DNA of 64,000 bases from Ancylostoma caninum (lineage: Eukaryota > Nematoda > Chromadorea > Rhabditida > Ancylostomatidae). The notes under the pieces are model-generated. The model was not told where the DNA came from. It saw only the letters and a program-made list of their open reading frames with translations, and ran no database searches. Location: positions 496,001 to 560,000 of the forward strand of contig JBAJFG010000362.1 in the NCBI GenBank assembly GCA_037903475.1. Reading direction: 5' to 3'. Below are positions 10,910 through 23,734 of this stretch, in pieces (positions within the stretch are counted from its first letter, which is position 1; every line of letters begins with the position of its first letter). A program made the translations under genes and the position numbers.

Positions 10910-13900
10910 CTTGTTGATGGATTTTCATGCGCAATGTCCAGGATCTGTTTCACAGCTTTTTGATCAAGGTAAAATGCTGGTTGAAGATGGGATGCCCCTG
11001 CAGCAGTCATCATAAGCCTCTGCCTGGATGCCTAAGCCTTGGCCTCAGTCTAAGCCTTAGCCCAAACTAAGACGCCCACTCCCGGCTGCTTCCAATGGGC
11101 TGTTTATGGACGATTTGTGTAAATTATTCATTGATTCTCCAAATACCAAAAATCTTGTCAATTTGTGACTTTTTATCGAATTGTGCATCGAGTTTACGAA
11201 CAAGCCCAACAAACAAGCTGCTACGAAGTATGTGAGGATTCCTCAAAAAATAGATGATTTTCCGTAAATCAAACACGTCAATTTAGCCATCTGTTTGCAC
11301 TTTCACATCTTTTTTGTCAGTCTTTAACTATTTAATCGTAGGCAGTAGAGTAGGAGCAATGTAGGAACATATGAATACTCCTTCCATCAATCGCCATCGA
11401 AATCGTTGATTTTACGTTTGGTCGCTTCATAGATTCTCGAAAGCACCTGGCTTGCCAAACTATGTTGGTCAGAGTGCCTCAGCAGCCACCCAAATGTACC
11501 CACTAAATTTGCGTCAAACGTAGGTGTTAAGGGATGCGTGTAGTGCTAGAGCCGTTACGAAATTCCGAAAACGAATCCGGTCAGTGCAATAGCTAGCGAT
11601 CATTGATGCTTGCCTGTTAACAGTCTTCTATAATATAAGGACTGTAAAACAAAAAATATTATACCAGTGGAGCTAAGTTATCTCACCAGCTTGCGCCAGA
11701 ATTTTGTTCATCTCGGTGAACAAAGCTAATTTGAACGTCTCCATGTACCTTTTCGGGACCATCTGTGGAGCTCCTTGTGCGCACCTTTGAAAGAAAATGA
11801 GCAGTCAAAAGTACATATTCATGAAGAACTCTGCCCATCTGAGACAATCTTGTATGCATACATACATCTCTGCCCTCTTTTTGGTGACAGAGCATTAGTT
11901 CCTCTTTCACAGTAACTAATTTGCTGGTATTTTTAGGTGAATCGAAAGAAAAATTGGCAGATCACTACAACTTACCCAGCCTATGCGCAATATTTAGGCC
12001 ATCAAGTAAAAGATGTTTACTTTCTTGAGTTTGACAGCCGATGTCTCCAAAGCTTCGTTTCCGTGCTTTTAGTTTTCTTCTTCTTAATTGTGGATGCAGG
12101 GCTGGTAGTAAACCCCGATGTCGCGACATCCGCGAACACGTTGGCACCACTTCGCGACATCTGCGAACACGTCGCGAGAATTTCGCGACATCAATGTGTG
12201 TTTCGCTGGTCAATGTATCTCTACCAAACTCTCTCAACAGAGCACGTTCGCACATGGCCTAGTGGTTAGTGCGTTTGCCGCAAAAACGCGACACTGTTGT
12301 GGTAGGAAGGTTCGCTTCCTAAACATTTCAAGCCTTTTGCAAAACCACAGCGAGACGTGTATCCGTCCCTGAGAATTTTGTTTGCAGAGTAAGTGACTAC
12401 ATATCCCCTAATCAAATGAAACATTTACATACACTTCTTCCTCCACTTCAAATTTTGAGTAACTCCTAAGAACTCTATACTTCGCAGGAGTTCTTTTGAT
12501 CCCTCCCCAGTACTTTAAAATTCTAGTTCGAAGTACGTGCCAAAAAGCAATTCAAGCAGGAATGAACAGGCCCCACACGTCAGCTGAAGCTTTCGATTTG
12601 CATGGTCTATGCTCTTTTTGTGACATCTCACACCTTTTCGCAACGTAACCGCTCCCCTTATCCTATTCGCCGAAACCTGTGAAAAAGTTCCTTTCAGAAA
12701 ATCCGTAAAGATCACCTCCTTTGATTTGCGGATTCTTTCTCCGGATCATTTAATAACAACTTCACAGATCCCTTTACAATGAGAGAAGCTGGCTATGAGC
12801 GCTATGTACGAGGTACTCGATGATTCTCTAAAACCTCTAAAATGAGTGTGAAATATCTGAAAATTTCCTCATCTTGTGTCTTCTTATCAAACTGTGTATC
12901 ACGCTTACGATTGGATAAAGCAAGGCATATGGACAAAGGTTCAAGAGCTTCATACATCTGCGCTGTTCCAAAGGAGCTTCGTTTTGATCTTGATCTCAGA
13001 ATGACCTGTGCCGATACCTGGCCGTTCTCTTGTCAACGAACCGGACGTTCACGAACTCCGTTCGAGTTCGTAACATCACGCCTCGTTGACTACCACACTA
13101 TTTCCCAAACTTTTGCTGTCTGCACCTCATGACCAAGAGGTCACGAACATGGCTACCAACCACTGTCGCAATATGGTCATTGAACTTAGTTGCCAACTAT
13201 GTCCCAACATCAGCGAGAGCGCCCCCTTTATCATGGAAAGTTCATGAACATCTCGCGACAAATGTGAGTGACACTTTCACGACATGTTGGCAGCTAAGAG
13301 TTTACGAAATCGGGGGGTTTACTACCAGCCCAGGTCTTTTTTCTTTGAAAATCCCTTTTTTAGATTTTTCTAGAACAAATTCCAGATTCGTGTTCTAAAG
13401 CAATTCTGTAAATCTTTCGAAAGATCAAAAAACCGGTTACAGAATGTGAGTATTCTTGAGATATCGCAGTATTCATCTTACAGTGAACTTTATTTTATCT
13501 TTTCGTATTCAAAATTGCACATGTGACGTCACTGGCAGCACATGACCAGCTCTAATCAAACATAGCCCGCGCAATTTTGCTGTAGCTGGTGAAAAAACCA
13601 TCTAAAATGGTAACCGACACAACATGTAACAGAATTCTCGTGGTAATTGACACTTCCGAACTGTCATCGTATATTTACAGGATTTTGAAATGTGTCTGTA
13701 TAGATTAGAAATGGCCAGCGTAGGCCAGCGTAACAAAATAATTCTAAGACTTACCCTGGAGTGAATACGCTATCCGTGTAGCACTTAATCAAACTATCCA
13801 CACGATCACGGACCTGTTGGAAGCACTTGTGAACCATATCTCCCGAGACGCCGGCTTGGGATGCGTGTCGCTAAAAAAGTGATTATTCATTAAAACTTAT

Positions 13901-15357
13901 CCGTTTGAGAAAAGAAAACATACTCGATAAGGAGAGTGTTCAAGAATAGCGGATGCTGCTGTTTTAACAGCAGCAACTTCCTAATTATATTAAAGCTTGA
14001 TAAAGGAACGTTCATGTGTGAACGGTAAGAAACGAGGAACACGAAGAAATGAAGGCAATACAGTTTAAAATACCTCAATTCGATCTAACTACCTTCAAGT
14101 TCATCTGCTACAGATGGATACGCTAACCATTTCACGTAGCTCTATTCCCATTCTCTAAATTTAGATTGAACTTCGCTCAACACTGGTTTAACACATTGAC
14201 AACAATCTACCTCTTGGCGAGTTGTGCCACGTGGGACCAAATCGAATTTCTAATTCATTTCTTCCACCGCAGTAATAATTGATTTTATATTAATAAATAA
14301 ACAATGGGAGCAGTATTGATGATATTATTATTTATAACAATGCAATAATTAAATCATTATGTAAATCAATAGCAATATCAAATCAATAAGTAAAAATCCC
14401 AATAATATTGATAAATTGTTAATAAATTTCAATGTTTGTAACATTTATTGTAACTATTGAGTCAAAAAAAAATAAAATTTGACGTGGATTTTACAATATG
14501 TGTAGATAAATCTAACTCATTTTCAGTGTTTTTGGTGTATTTTTTATTGATTTTTTATTAAGAGTAGTACAGTATGCCTATCGTTATCCACGAATTTGGT
14601 TGCGTGGTGCAAAATGGTAGTCATATTCAAACTCGATGGCTGAAGTGACCTCGCTATGCAAAATACTAGGATATTCCAGTCTCGGAATCCCCTTTTTTCG
14701 TGGACCCACCGGTGGGTCCCATTGTCGTCAACGTATTAAAAATGGGCTCATCTTATCCATTACAGTTCGACAGAGCCTTGAAGAGTCCAGAACTGGTGAA
14801 AGACCCCACTCCATGCAAGATAAATGTTGTGAACAGGATAATTTTTGGAACTACAACTGTCACACTGATCAGAACCCTGAACCTTCTTTGCATGGTTTTT
14901 TCACCTATCCACAACGAAACTGTTGCGCTACTGTAGCGAAACTGTTGTGCTACTGTCTCCCCCTATATTCACTGTGTGTTGCCAGAAAATTGTCTCGTAA
15001 CCACTTTCACAGTGCTTTGTTTTCCTACCGTATCTGTACAGTTCTTAAATCTCCGAGGCCATTTACGGCAACAGAACTATCAATCAGTCCACTTCACAAG
15101 ACAATTCTATCATTTATTGTGAAGACGGTGGGAGTGCCACTGACAAAAGCGACCTGTGAAGAAAACTGGAATTCGCCTCCGAGGTAATCGTATGTTGAGT
15201 GCCAAAAAAAGCCTACCTGACACTGATCAATGCACTGTAGAATCGCGCCTGAATCCACACGACTGCATGGTTGCACCTGCGCGCACGTGCATTGCTGAAC
15301 CATTTGTGCCGTGGTTAGACTGGCCGATACCACCAATATCAGAAACAGTGGCAGCAT
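10910..15357 (-). CDS. Gene E: diverged member of the 16-Cys secreted family, incomplete
   Basis: Four exons align with genes A-D: 15217-15357 (start and signal peptide MLPLFLILVVSASLTTA, then a CxC N-terminus), 13755-13870, 11687-11784 and 10910-10997. Phases are those of the family (0/0, 0/2, 2/1, 1/2). The first three carry the expected eight cysteines. Exon 4 keeps the acceptor and donor phase and starts GASHLQPAFYLDQK, like GVGHLAQPIF in gene D and FYLYDK in gene B. It is 88 rather than 106 nt and lacks all three cysteines of that exon. No exon 5 (CGLxLP) or exon 6 (GLAQVC) was found down to about 7 kb, so it may be a decaying gene or have very divergent 3' exons. Introns of 1.3-2 kb are larger than in A and B. 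Function unknown. Confidence 0.6.
12110..12330 (+). repeat. Short tandem GCGACATC motif and tRNA-like SINE fragment
   Basis: At about 12118-12190 the phrase TCGCGACATC(C/T)GCGAACACGT occurs twice, and a third partial TTCGCGACATC follows. Related words recur at 13060-13290. At 12252-12322 lies a tRNA-like sequence with an A-box-like TGGCCTAGTGGTTAGTGCG and a B-box-like GGTTCGCTTCC. It does not fold as a full tRNA, so I read it as a tRNA-derived repeat. All of it is in an intron of gene E. Confidence 0.45.
14265..14480. repeat. AT-rich TTAATAATA/TTGATAAAT tract
   Basis: An extremely AT-rich stretch made of variants of AATAATT, ATTAATAAAT and AATAATATTGATAAATTG. It lies in an intron of gene E. 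No open frame or terminal repeat could be defined. Confidence 0.5.
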
Positions 15358-16118
15358 CACTGGAACAATACCACAATTCCCCGATGTCAATATTACGCAG
15401 ATACTGCAAAGCGATTTGTAACGACCGAGACCGATTTGTATTTTTTTACTTTCTTTTCCACCGTCCTTCATAGAGTTGACATATGATAAGGACACGCAAA
15501 GAAATCGATTAAAAAGTCCAAGTGAAGCGTTACACATGACAATTCCTTAGCCACATTCCAACATACGGACCAATAAGGAGGGCGCCAAAACTGAAGGTAC
15601 GGCGCGCGCGTCACGAATTCGTTTATATGTTTAAAGGCTTGTTAAATTCTGGAATGTTTCTTGTATATTTCTGTTATTTTATTCTTCCACTTCCACCCTA
15701 TTTACTTTAACATGTCGATTTTCGCAAGGGTCGATTAATAAGTTATTACTAGTTATAGATCCATCGCTCTATTGCCATCGCAAAGCACTACAACGTCGTT
15801 GGATATGCACGATCCATAGCTTGCCGAGGCTATGAAAAGAACGTCACCATCACGACGATCGCGTGGAAAGGCTTGTAAGGAATATGGCCAGAATGAAAGC
15901 CAACAAAGTCTTCCTAGTCCCTCAAGTTCAACCACTGGTTTCTGGATTCCCTTCTCTTCGATTCATATGGATATTAAATCCTAGTGGCTTTAGTATCAGA
16001 GGCGTGGTGGAAATTATGCGATGGAATAAGTCTGTCACAGAACCGCCCGAGAAGTAGGGGGAACCTGCAAAGCTGCACGTGCGCCTTGAACGAACTTTAA
16101 TTTGTGTGGATGCCATTA

Positions 16119-17073
16119 CAGGGTGCGCCATAAGTTCTTGCACACCATATTTAGTACCACCACAGCAGCGGAATTCAATGTAATGGCATGAGCTCTGTGG
16201 CCACGCTAAGCCAACTCAACAAAAACAAAAACAACTCAACAACAAAAATAAAGGAACTTAAATAACTAGTAAGATCGGGAATTTGTCAACATCTGCTTTT
16301 GTAACAACAAAGAAAGTCGAGTGGGAGGCGCACCCATCGCGGCACTGAGCAACTACGTCATCTTAGCACTGAAGTGGCTTTTAAGGACAAAGCTCTTCTA
16401 TTCTCATTAGAAAGATGGCGTAGATGCAGAAATCATAGGAGAATTCTGGGCGAGAACGGAATTCCGTTTTCTCTCTTCCTTCAAGAATTTCATCATGTTT
16501 TTGAAAGGATGCCTGGTCAGAGCAAATTTCATAAGATTTTTGTGGTTCACAACACAAACATCAAGCTCAGTCTTATTTGATCCGCATTTTGGGTGAGAAG
16601 AGACCTTGTTGCACTAAACATACATTGCATAGCCCAAGCGTAACGTTTCAGTAAGACTGCTCATGGAGCAAGCGCCTCTGCTAGAATGGTGCGCGGAAGA
16701 AATCCTGTGCTGAGATCTAACTCTCATAGAGCACTAATCTGAATCCAATGAACTGTTGCATGCTAATATTGTTGAAGGGCAAATTAAGTGCTACATTACT
16801 GCTACATTATACAGAAGTTTGAGCTCGTTCCATAGAGCCGAGGCGAAGCTTTGGAAGGATGCATACAAGAAATACCACCGTGCCGCGATGGGTGCGCCTC
16901 CCACTCGACTTTGAGCTGCTACAAAAGCAAATGTTGACAAATTCCCGATCTCATAGGTTATTTAAGTTGCTATTGAGTTAGCCTAGTGTGGCCATAGACG
17001 TCATGCCATTACGTTGAATTCCGCTGCTGTAGTGATACTAAATATGGTGTGTAAGAACTTGTGGCGCACCCTG
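16119..17073. mobile_element. Non-autonomous DNA transposon with ~200-bp TIRs
   Basis: The left arm (16119 to about 16350) and right arm (about 16880-17073) are inverted copies of each other over roughly 190-230 bp. The ends read CAGGGTGCGCCA(T/C)AAGTTCTT. Shared inner words are GTGGGAGGCGCACCCATCGC and CAGCAGCGGAATTCAA. The left arm carries an extra A/C-rich insertion near 16210-16255. The interior (about 530 bp) has no recognisable transposase. The CAGGG start preceded by TA suggests the Tc1/mariner superfamily, but the right flank is AA rather than TA, so the target duplication is not confirmed. Confidence 0.7.
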
Positions 17074-18001
17074 AACAGGAACATTCACCATCTAAAGTTG
17101 ATTATTGCTTGTTTATGAGTAATAACATATAGGGTATAGACATTTTCGTTCAAAAGCACTCTAGTAAAGTGAAATTCACTTCAAGTGAAAATACGTTTCT
17201 TTGTTTAAGACAGTCTTTCAACAAGGTAGCACTCATGGAAATCTTGGTTTCGGAGATAGCGCTGTTTCCCGGGGTCTTTATGGGACCTAGAACTGATAGC
17301 TAGAATAGCGTGAAACGCGCGATGCCACAACAAGGAGATGCTCCCTCCTATGCGTCTTAACGTCCGTGGATCCCATCCCGCGGACTAGAGGCGCGTGTGC
17401 GCAAGACCGTATATGGAAGTTCGCGAAAAAACGACCGCGTTCACATTGAAATGAGCGTTCAAGGCAATATCTTCTCAGGTAATTGGGGATTCTTCCTGTT
17501 CTACTTATTGTAGTTGTTGCCTTTATTCTATAGCAATTGGTTACGTGACTCATTTCAGAATTGAAAAATTCCAAGGGCTTTAGAACCTTATTAGTTCTGC
17601 TCACGTTTCGATGTTAGGTGTTTCGGATTCTCCTAGGCAAGTAATGATGGGAGGGCCATAATCTAGTAGCGCTTAGGAGACCACACCTCCGCTGTAGTTC
17701 AAGCCGCAAGAAAACTTGAGATATTTCCCAAATCTTCTCTATTTTTCAAGTCTGAGTTAATTCGTTGAGATCATTTTAACACTGTTTAAGTTCGCCTAGC
17801 TGTGCTTCCGTCATTTTAGCGGATTGGACATTGATCTAACTAAAAACTTTCTTCCTTCGATGTTCGAAAAAAATTGATAAAATTTGCACAGGTCTTTGAG
17901 AAAGAATTGAGGACTGCCTCATTTAAAAAATTTCTGTGCTATAGTAAAATGTTTTTGGCTTCTAATAAATGTATTAATGCTAGTTATAAAATGGGAAAGG
18001 C

Positions 18002-19218
18002 CTAGTCTAAGGGTAATGCTGAATTTGGGAACGAAGATGGAGGAGAAAACACGAACAGGCAATACTCGCAAAAGTAATAAGTCTTGCGAGTACTAAATTC
18101 AAGGTAAAACGTCCAAGACTTTTGAGAGGCGACAAAGAGAAAAGCCCAATCACCGTATTCCTTCGATAAAAGGAAAACAAAAACCAAGAGCACAATGGTG
18201 ATCGCTGCTGGATTGGTGGCAATATTTATAGGGTCGAGTTTTTGTATGTCTAATGGATTCTCTCGGAGGGCAATCGGGAACTGCTGAACAGCACAGGTTT
18301 TTCGACGCCATTCCCCAACTGGATTCTCCTTGTTTCTGAGACGGTTGCGGCTGTGAAAAAACATACGGTTTGACGAAACCAGCATGAAAAACTACATCAC
18401 TTACATCATAGAATATTTCCAAGTGGAAAATGTCTTCCAAGTATACTGAAGTGCCGGTGGTCATTGTATTCATGTTCCTATTCAGCATATTTGGCTTAGT
18501 CATACCCTTCCTTGAAAACTTTCCAACACCATGATTTGCAAATCGCTTGCCATCTTTGCAAAAAATTGGGTGTGACCGCAAAGAAATTTATTGCTCTTCT
18601 AGTGCTAAGAATGGTTTTGTAAAAGTATGACTGAAATGACTCCCGACTATGACACGGCGTGCAATTATCATAAAAACTATAGATCATTAAAAGATCATCA
18701 TTGTGATCAATCAAACTCTACCTTCTTGTTATTGTTTTTATTGCACTCTGGACCTTTGCAGTATTTGTTTCCCTTACCCCTCCTGCTATTGCTGTTGCTT
18801 CAGGACTGAAGCACTAGTTAACTGTTAAAGACAAAAAATTCTCACCTTTCTATTACCACTTATCCGTATTATATTGTGTTAATATAAGATTCACTCCACT
18901 ACTATGTTCAGAACAACTACTTCTGCTACGATCTTTCCATTGAACCATCTAAGGTGTAAATGATAGAAATTCACGAAGTTCTCCATATATTCTTTCTATT
19001 CTTGAGTTATTCTGTTTCCTTTTGGAAGTGATGAAATCAGATCTTTCCAAAAACATCCGCTTACTGCCAGCATTGCATTCTGAATCGCCGTTGCTGCTCC
19101 TCATCATCAAAGTCACAAGTCACAATTGTTCCTACAGCGCCCGCGGTACGTACCACTCCAAAGAGGTTCTTGAGATATAGAACCCGCCACGGAGCATCCT
19201 TGCTAGGTAGTCGCACAA
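18002..19218 (-). CDS. 3' exons of an unrecognised gene with a hydrophobic segment
   Basis: Three exons chain in phase: 19065-19218 (VRLPSKDAPWRVLYLKNLFG onward), 18506-18553 (WQAICKSWCWKVFKE) and 18002-18350. The third contains CAVQQFPIALRENPLDIQ and then the hydrophobic stretch PAAITIVLLVFVFLL followed by SKEYG. The stop is at 18002 unless a donor at 18153 is used. The Cys / 'NPLDI' / 'NP' / hydrophobic order is loosely like the segment before the first membrane span of polycystin-1-type proteins; that is a guess. Upstream exons beyond 19218 were not found. An overlapping frame at 18150-18581 is also open, so the exon choice is uncertain. Confidence 0.4.
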
Positions 19219-20268
19219 CTGATTACTGCTAACGTAAAAAGATAATAATGCTTGTCAGCATGACGTAGCAAGACATGGGTGTTTTAACAATTACTGAGAA
19301 GACATCATACATTTTCTTGCACGCACCTAGAACTTTCCTCGCTCATATTTCCTTTTCGTCTTGTAAACTGTTATCGGCATCACGCACATCATCTGTGACG
19401 TAATAAATAAATAAAATAGGGACCGACCGGTTTATGTCTTCACTGCTCGTTCAAAGCAATACATAACTAAATATTCTGGGGCAATCGGGGCACGTTGGTG
19501 GATCGAATAGGAGTGAAGAGATGCGCATTTTAAAGTTAGCTAAAGGAAGTGAAAAAAACAAGTGACATTAGCATCCGCTAGCACACCGGGATCTAAGGGG
19601 GATGGATCGAACATTTAATGCTGAAACTGAGCGAAAATTGGAAGATAGAGACGTTGTTCTCTACAGATTGAAGTTGAAGGCATAGATGTCCATGAGTTCG
19701 CCGCAGAAGGGGAATTAAACGCCGTACTCTGAGCTTTCTACTATATTTATAATGCCGAGTACCGTGAGCAGTCCGGCTGCTGATTGGTTCTCCTACGCTA
19801 TGCCCTACCCATTTTCATGTCGATATCACTAGCATACTTAGGAGCAAATAATAAATAAACATAAGATATGTATATCCTCACTAGAAAATTCAATTCAGAA
19901 TAAGTCGAGAGTTTCGAAATAGAAAGCAATACAATTTTCGAGGGATGGTAGGTAGGGATCAAAGGCTATATCTTTTTCGAACAACTAACGTAATTATTTA
20001 TATTGAATCGGGCCCAAATTAATAATTGAGAAAATCAATTTATCCGATTTTCACTCTATCCTAAGTGCAATCACTAGCAGGTGATCACTAATCGAGTTTG
20101 TTTCACTGTTCTGTTTTGCTAGTCATCTTCAACTTTGGCATAATTTTCCGAACAGTTATGTACATCGTTCATTACGTCGAAATTTCAAGAGATACTTCCG
20201 CGTTTTTCACGCAATGACATTTCACCACTTTTTGTTTAGAGAATAGATTGATTCTTGCATTTTGCTAG

Positions 20269-21652
20269 AAGTGAAGGCCATGATGCGTCGTCAGAGAAGG
20301 TCGTGATGCGAATAATCTCGGCATCTGAAGTTAACTCTCATCGAAATGTTCAAGCCTGTCCTTCTCCAATGCGTGATGCCCTGGCCGAATCGGGAGGTAA
20401 TTGGAATGCTCAAGATTAGAGCAAAAGAAATGATGTGGCAGTAATTCCCAGTGCGGAATTCGACGAAAATATATACATATAATCGACCTAAAGGGACTCA
20501 GATCATTTATCCAAGTCTAGAATGGCGCCCATTACCCCTGTTTGAACCCCATTAAGAATAAGGTTAATTCTGAAGCGAAGCATGGATTCCAATCGCTAAG
20601 GCGTTTTGGAAAGAAGCATGATAACGCGCACTATTTTTGCATCAACCTCACGTGTATTCAGTAGAATCTTACGTATATGGTGCAAACCTGAAACAGCAGG
20701 ATCGACATCATTCGGTGTGCAAGAGAACGCTCTTGCAAGAAATGTGCAGGCACCGCCAGATTCTGAGCGACATTCCACAAAGGAGAACAAAGTAGTCGGC
20801 TCTGATTAGTACCTGTTTGCAACGACCCGCGTCTTAGTGGAACGGGACTTCGTCAAACTCAGAATTACATCCCGAGGAGCCTTGGAAACGTAGTTATTGT
20901 TGCCAGGGATTCACAAATTAGAAATCGACTATTAAGCTCGATTTTAAGCGATTTGATGCCTCCGAAGAGACGCTTGGAAACGCACATTATTTTCGAATCA
21001 ACCATTTTCCACCTCCATTTTTGCATGATTCTGTGCACTAAGGCTCTGAGGGCATGGAAGTTGCAATGGAATCTTGGATTGTGCATGTCACGTGCACTGG
21101 GTAGAAGCAGCAGACTAGAGAGAGCATTTGTGAAGAAGAAAGAGAAATCATCGAGCGGTTCTCTAGAAAATAATTTTTATCTCCAAGATGTTCTAAATTA
21201 CATACTGCCTGATTGTGGGATAGATAGGGGAGAGGTACATGTCAGTGCGCAGTATAGAAAAGATGCTAGAAATGGATCTTTGTGAGCTTGCACGAGTATC
21301 CAGTAGGGGAGAACATATCGCCAGAATCCATAGTGGTGAGCATGTAGAGAAGCGAGTCCACCGGTCTGAGAGAAGAGCGCTGGCATTTAACAAAGCGAAG
21401 GAAGTCAGCGGATGGATCTACTGATGGTGTAGGGGTGCACCGGCCCACAGCCAGTAGTGAAAGAACGGTCAGGCTAATGCACAGTAATTTCGTCGCATCA
21501 TGCGTGCTAGTCTCAGTAACTTCTATTGACCGAACAGCTATTATTTTCTCCTTTTTTCATCTCATTTATACTAGTCGTTTGATCGTACGGTAAAATGCGC
21601 GGCAATGGTTTTTGCCCTCTGCTTCTTCATGTTCGTCAGCTATTTGTTCTAG
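20269..21652 (+). CDS. Probable exons of a tail-anchored protein
   Basis: Three likely exons share strand and good splice sites: 20269-20396 (SEGHDASSEKVVMRIISASE...), 21114-21234 (LERAFVKKKEKSSSG... YLQDVLNYILPDCGI) and a last exon 21575-21652 (SFDRTVK then CAAMVFALCFFMFVSYLF and stop). The exit phase of the second equals the entry phase of the third, and the last acceptor has a long pyrimidine tract. At least one exon is missing between the first two. The hydrophobic C-terminus would make a tail-anchored membrane protein. No family is recognised, and the first exon might belong to something else. Confidence 0.3.
20500..20600 (+). pseudogene. Tc1-like transposase remnant
   Basis: Near 20517-20565 the plus strand reads LEWRP...FEPH..., which after one frameshift matches the W(P)xxSPDLNPI block ending the catalytic domain of Tc1/mariner transposases. 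Only this short piece is recognisable. Confidence 0.3.
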
Positions 21653-22462
21653 TACGCTTCGCTCTCTATTCTCATTCGCCGACAAAGTTCCTGACTAAAC
21701 CACACGTAGCAATCGAATACTTCAGAGTTTGACATCACAGTTTTGCAGGTCGAAGTCACAAATTATAGATCATCTCGACATCGGTAGTGTATTGCTAGCT
21801 GGTGAAAAACAAAACATATTGCTCCATATCAAAACAGTAAAACCTTCGCGTTTCAGAACAGGAAACAGGAAAGTCGACCACAAACGTGCTGCTGAATTTC
21901 CACTAACTAAGGGACAATTATTTGTCCTAAAATACCAAAATATCACTAACACTTCTAAAATACGTTGCCTGCGATTACTTAACCAGGAAAAGAACCTGTT
22001 TCTTTTTTTTTTCAACAAGGTTGATTTCATTCCAAACCATAGTGTGACCCGACGATAGTCGTGTTCGACTTTGTGAAGAAAAAAAAGAGAAGAAAATAGC
22101 TCACTAATTTCCTCGGAGAAACTTTTGAGGCGATGCGGCGGATAAGCAGTAACAAGCTCGGTTCTCGTATCTTTCATATAGCTTTGATCACATCTGATCA
22201 TCGTCATGTCAGCATCAGCGAAAATACTGTACATCCACTTTAGACGTAGAGTAAAGCCAAGCATGAACTTTCCAGCTTTTGTAGAAGAGACGCGCAGGAA
22301 ATATGTCCATCTGTATATATAAAAGCTAACGTTTGTGTGTGTATGTGTATGTATGTGTGTATCTTCGGAATAAAAATCGCGGAGGATGAAGCGATCTGGG
22401 CCAAATTTTCCGTGTAGGTCCTTCAGGGGCCGGTGGAGGTTATAGGCTACTTTTCGATCCAG

Positions 22463-22990
22463 AATATCGATTGGCTCATCGAATATATCGATTTTATAGA
22501 TTTTTCATTATATTTGTTCAATGGGTCGCTGAGACATGTCTACTGGGATTCTCCAATATGATGGACACGAATATGACAACCATTTTGAACCAAGATATTG
22601 ATTTATCGACTTTATTGATTTTTCATCATATTTGCTCAGGGGTCGGTGAGGACATGTCTGCCAGGGTTTTCCGACACGCTGAGCACGGTTATGACAACCA
22701 TTTTGAACGAAAATATTGATTCATCGAGTTTTTTGATTTTTCATACCTTTTGTGCAGAAGTCGGTAAGGGCATGTCCACTGGGGTTCTCCAATACGCTGA
22801 ACACGAATATGACAAGTGTTTGCAAATGCCTGTCTATCGAGTTATCGATTTCACTGATTTTTAGCACTTTTTGGCGGGGTCGTTGAAAACACTTCTGAGG
22901 ATCACACTGCACGAGAATATCGATTTATTGATTTCTCCGGTTTTGCACAAGGATGGGTAGGAACACGCCTGTTGGAGTTCCTGAGCACCC
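22463..22990 (+). repeat. Degenerate ~120-bp satellite, about four copies
   Basis: Units of roughly 117-121 bp repeat in tandem. Each has an ATCGA(T)TTNNTNGATTTTTCAT box (near 22485, 22600, 22717, 22838 and 22924), a GGTCG(G/C)TGAGGACATGTC box, TTCTCCAATA and a GAATATGACAACCATTTTGA box. Copies are clearly diverged. It is preceded at 22315-22460 by a GT-rich microsatellite and a GGGCCGGTGGAGGTTATAGG segment. The same satellite appears at 25255-25640. Confidence 0.7.
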
Positions 22991-23734
22991 AGAACACCAA
23001 CATGACAAGCGCTTTCCATGAAGTTATTGCCCAAATTACTTCATCAACTATTTGCGAATGGTATGGTAAAAAAGGGTCTGTTGCTTGTATTTGTTAACTC
23101 ACTGATCACGAAAATATTGCCTTCACAGTGTGAAATAGCCGCGGCTGTAAAACACCCAAGCGAAGCCGGTTATGCCGACTAGTTAGCGATATGGAAAACG
23201 CCAACGTGCTACACGCATGGTTATTCTCAGTGTATTTCAGAAGACTTCATTTGTATAACACCAAAATATAACGTTTGAAATTCTCGACTGTTTTCAATAT
23301 TCAATATCCTGCCGGGCATTAAGGTGGTACCAGGCGTCATCTCACGTTTTTTTTCGACAGTATGATAGGCATTTCGCATTTGTTAGCTTCGATTTTTGGC
23401 TCACTAATGTTTTTTTCTTCATTTCTTCTCCACTTATCGCTAATCACCATTATACGTATGTACCTGTATAACAAAGTATCCAACTGCTTCTTCCACTCGT
23501 CTTTCCCCCGACCTTAGAATTCTCAACGGGGCAGATTCTCACCTCATCACTAGACTGTTCATTACCACTTGTCATGATCCAATACGTTGAACTGAATTAA
23601 GTGCAGTCGTCTTTAGTATTAGTTAACTTTCTATGTTTTTCACTACATTTAATCTGATCTTTGCGCATCCTCTAATCTTTTTTTTCAGTTGTTTCTTCAA
23701 TTGATCTCAAAAGTGTTGGCTAATCGTTCGAGAA

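Noticed and set aside
12252..12322. tRNA gene
   Set aside because: Same reason: box motifs without a complete cloverleaf.
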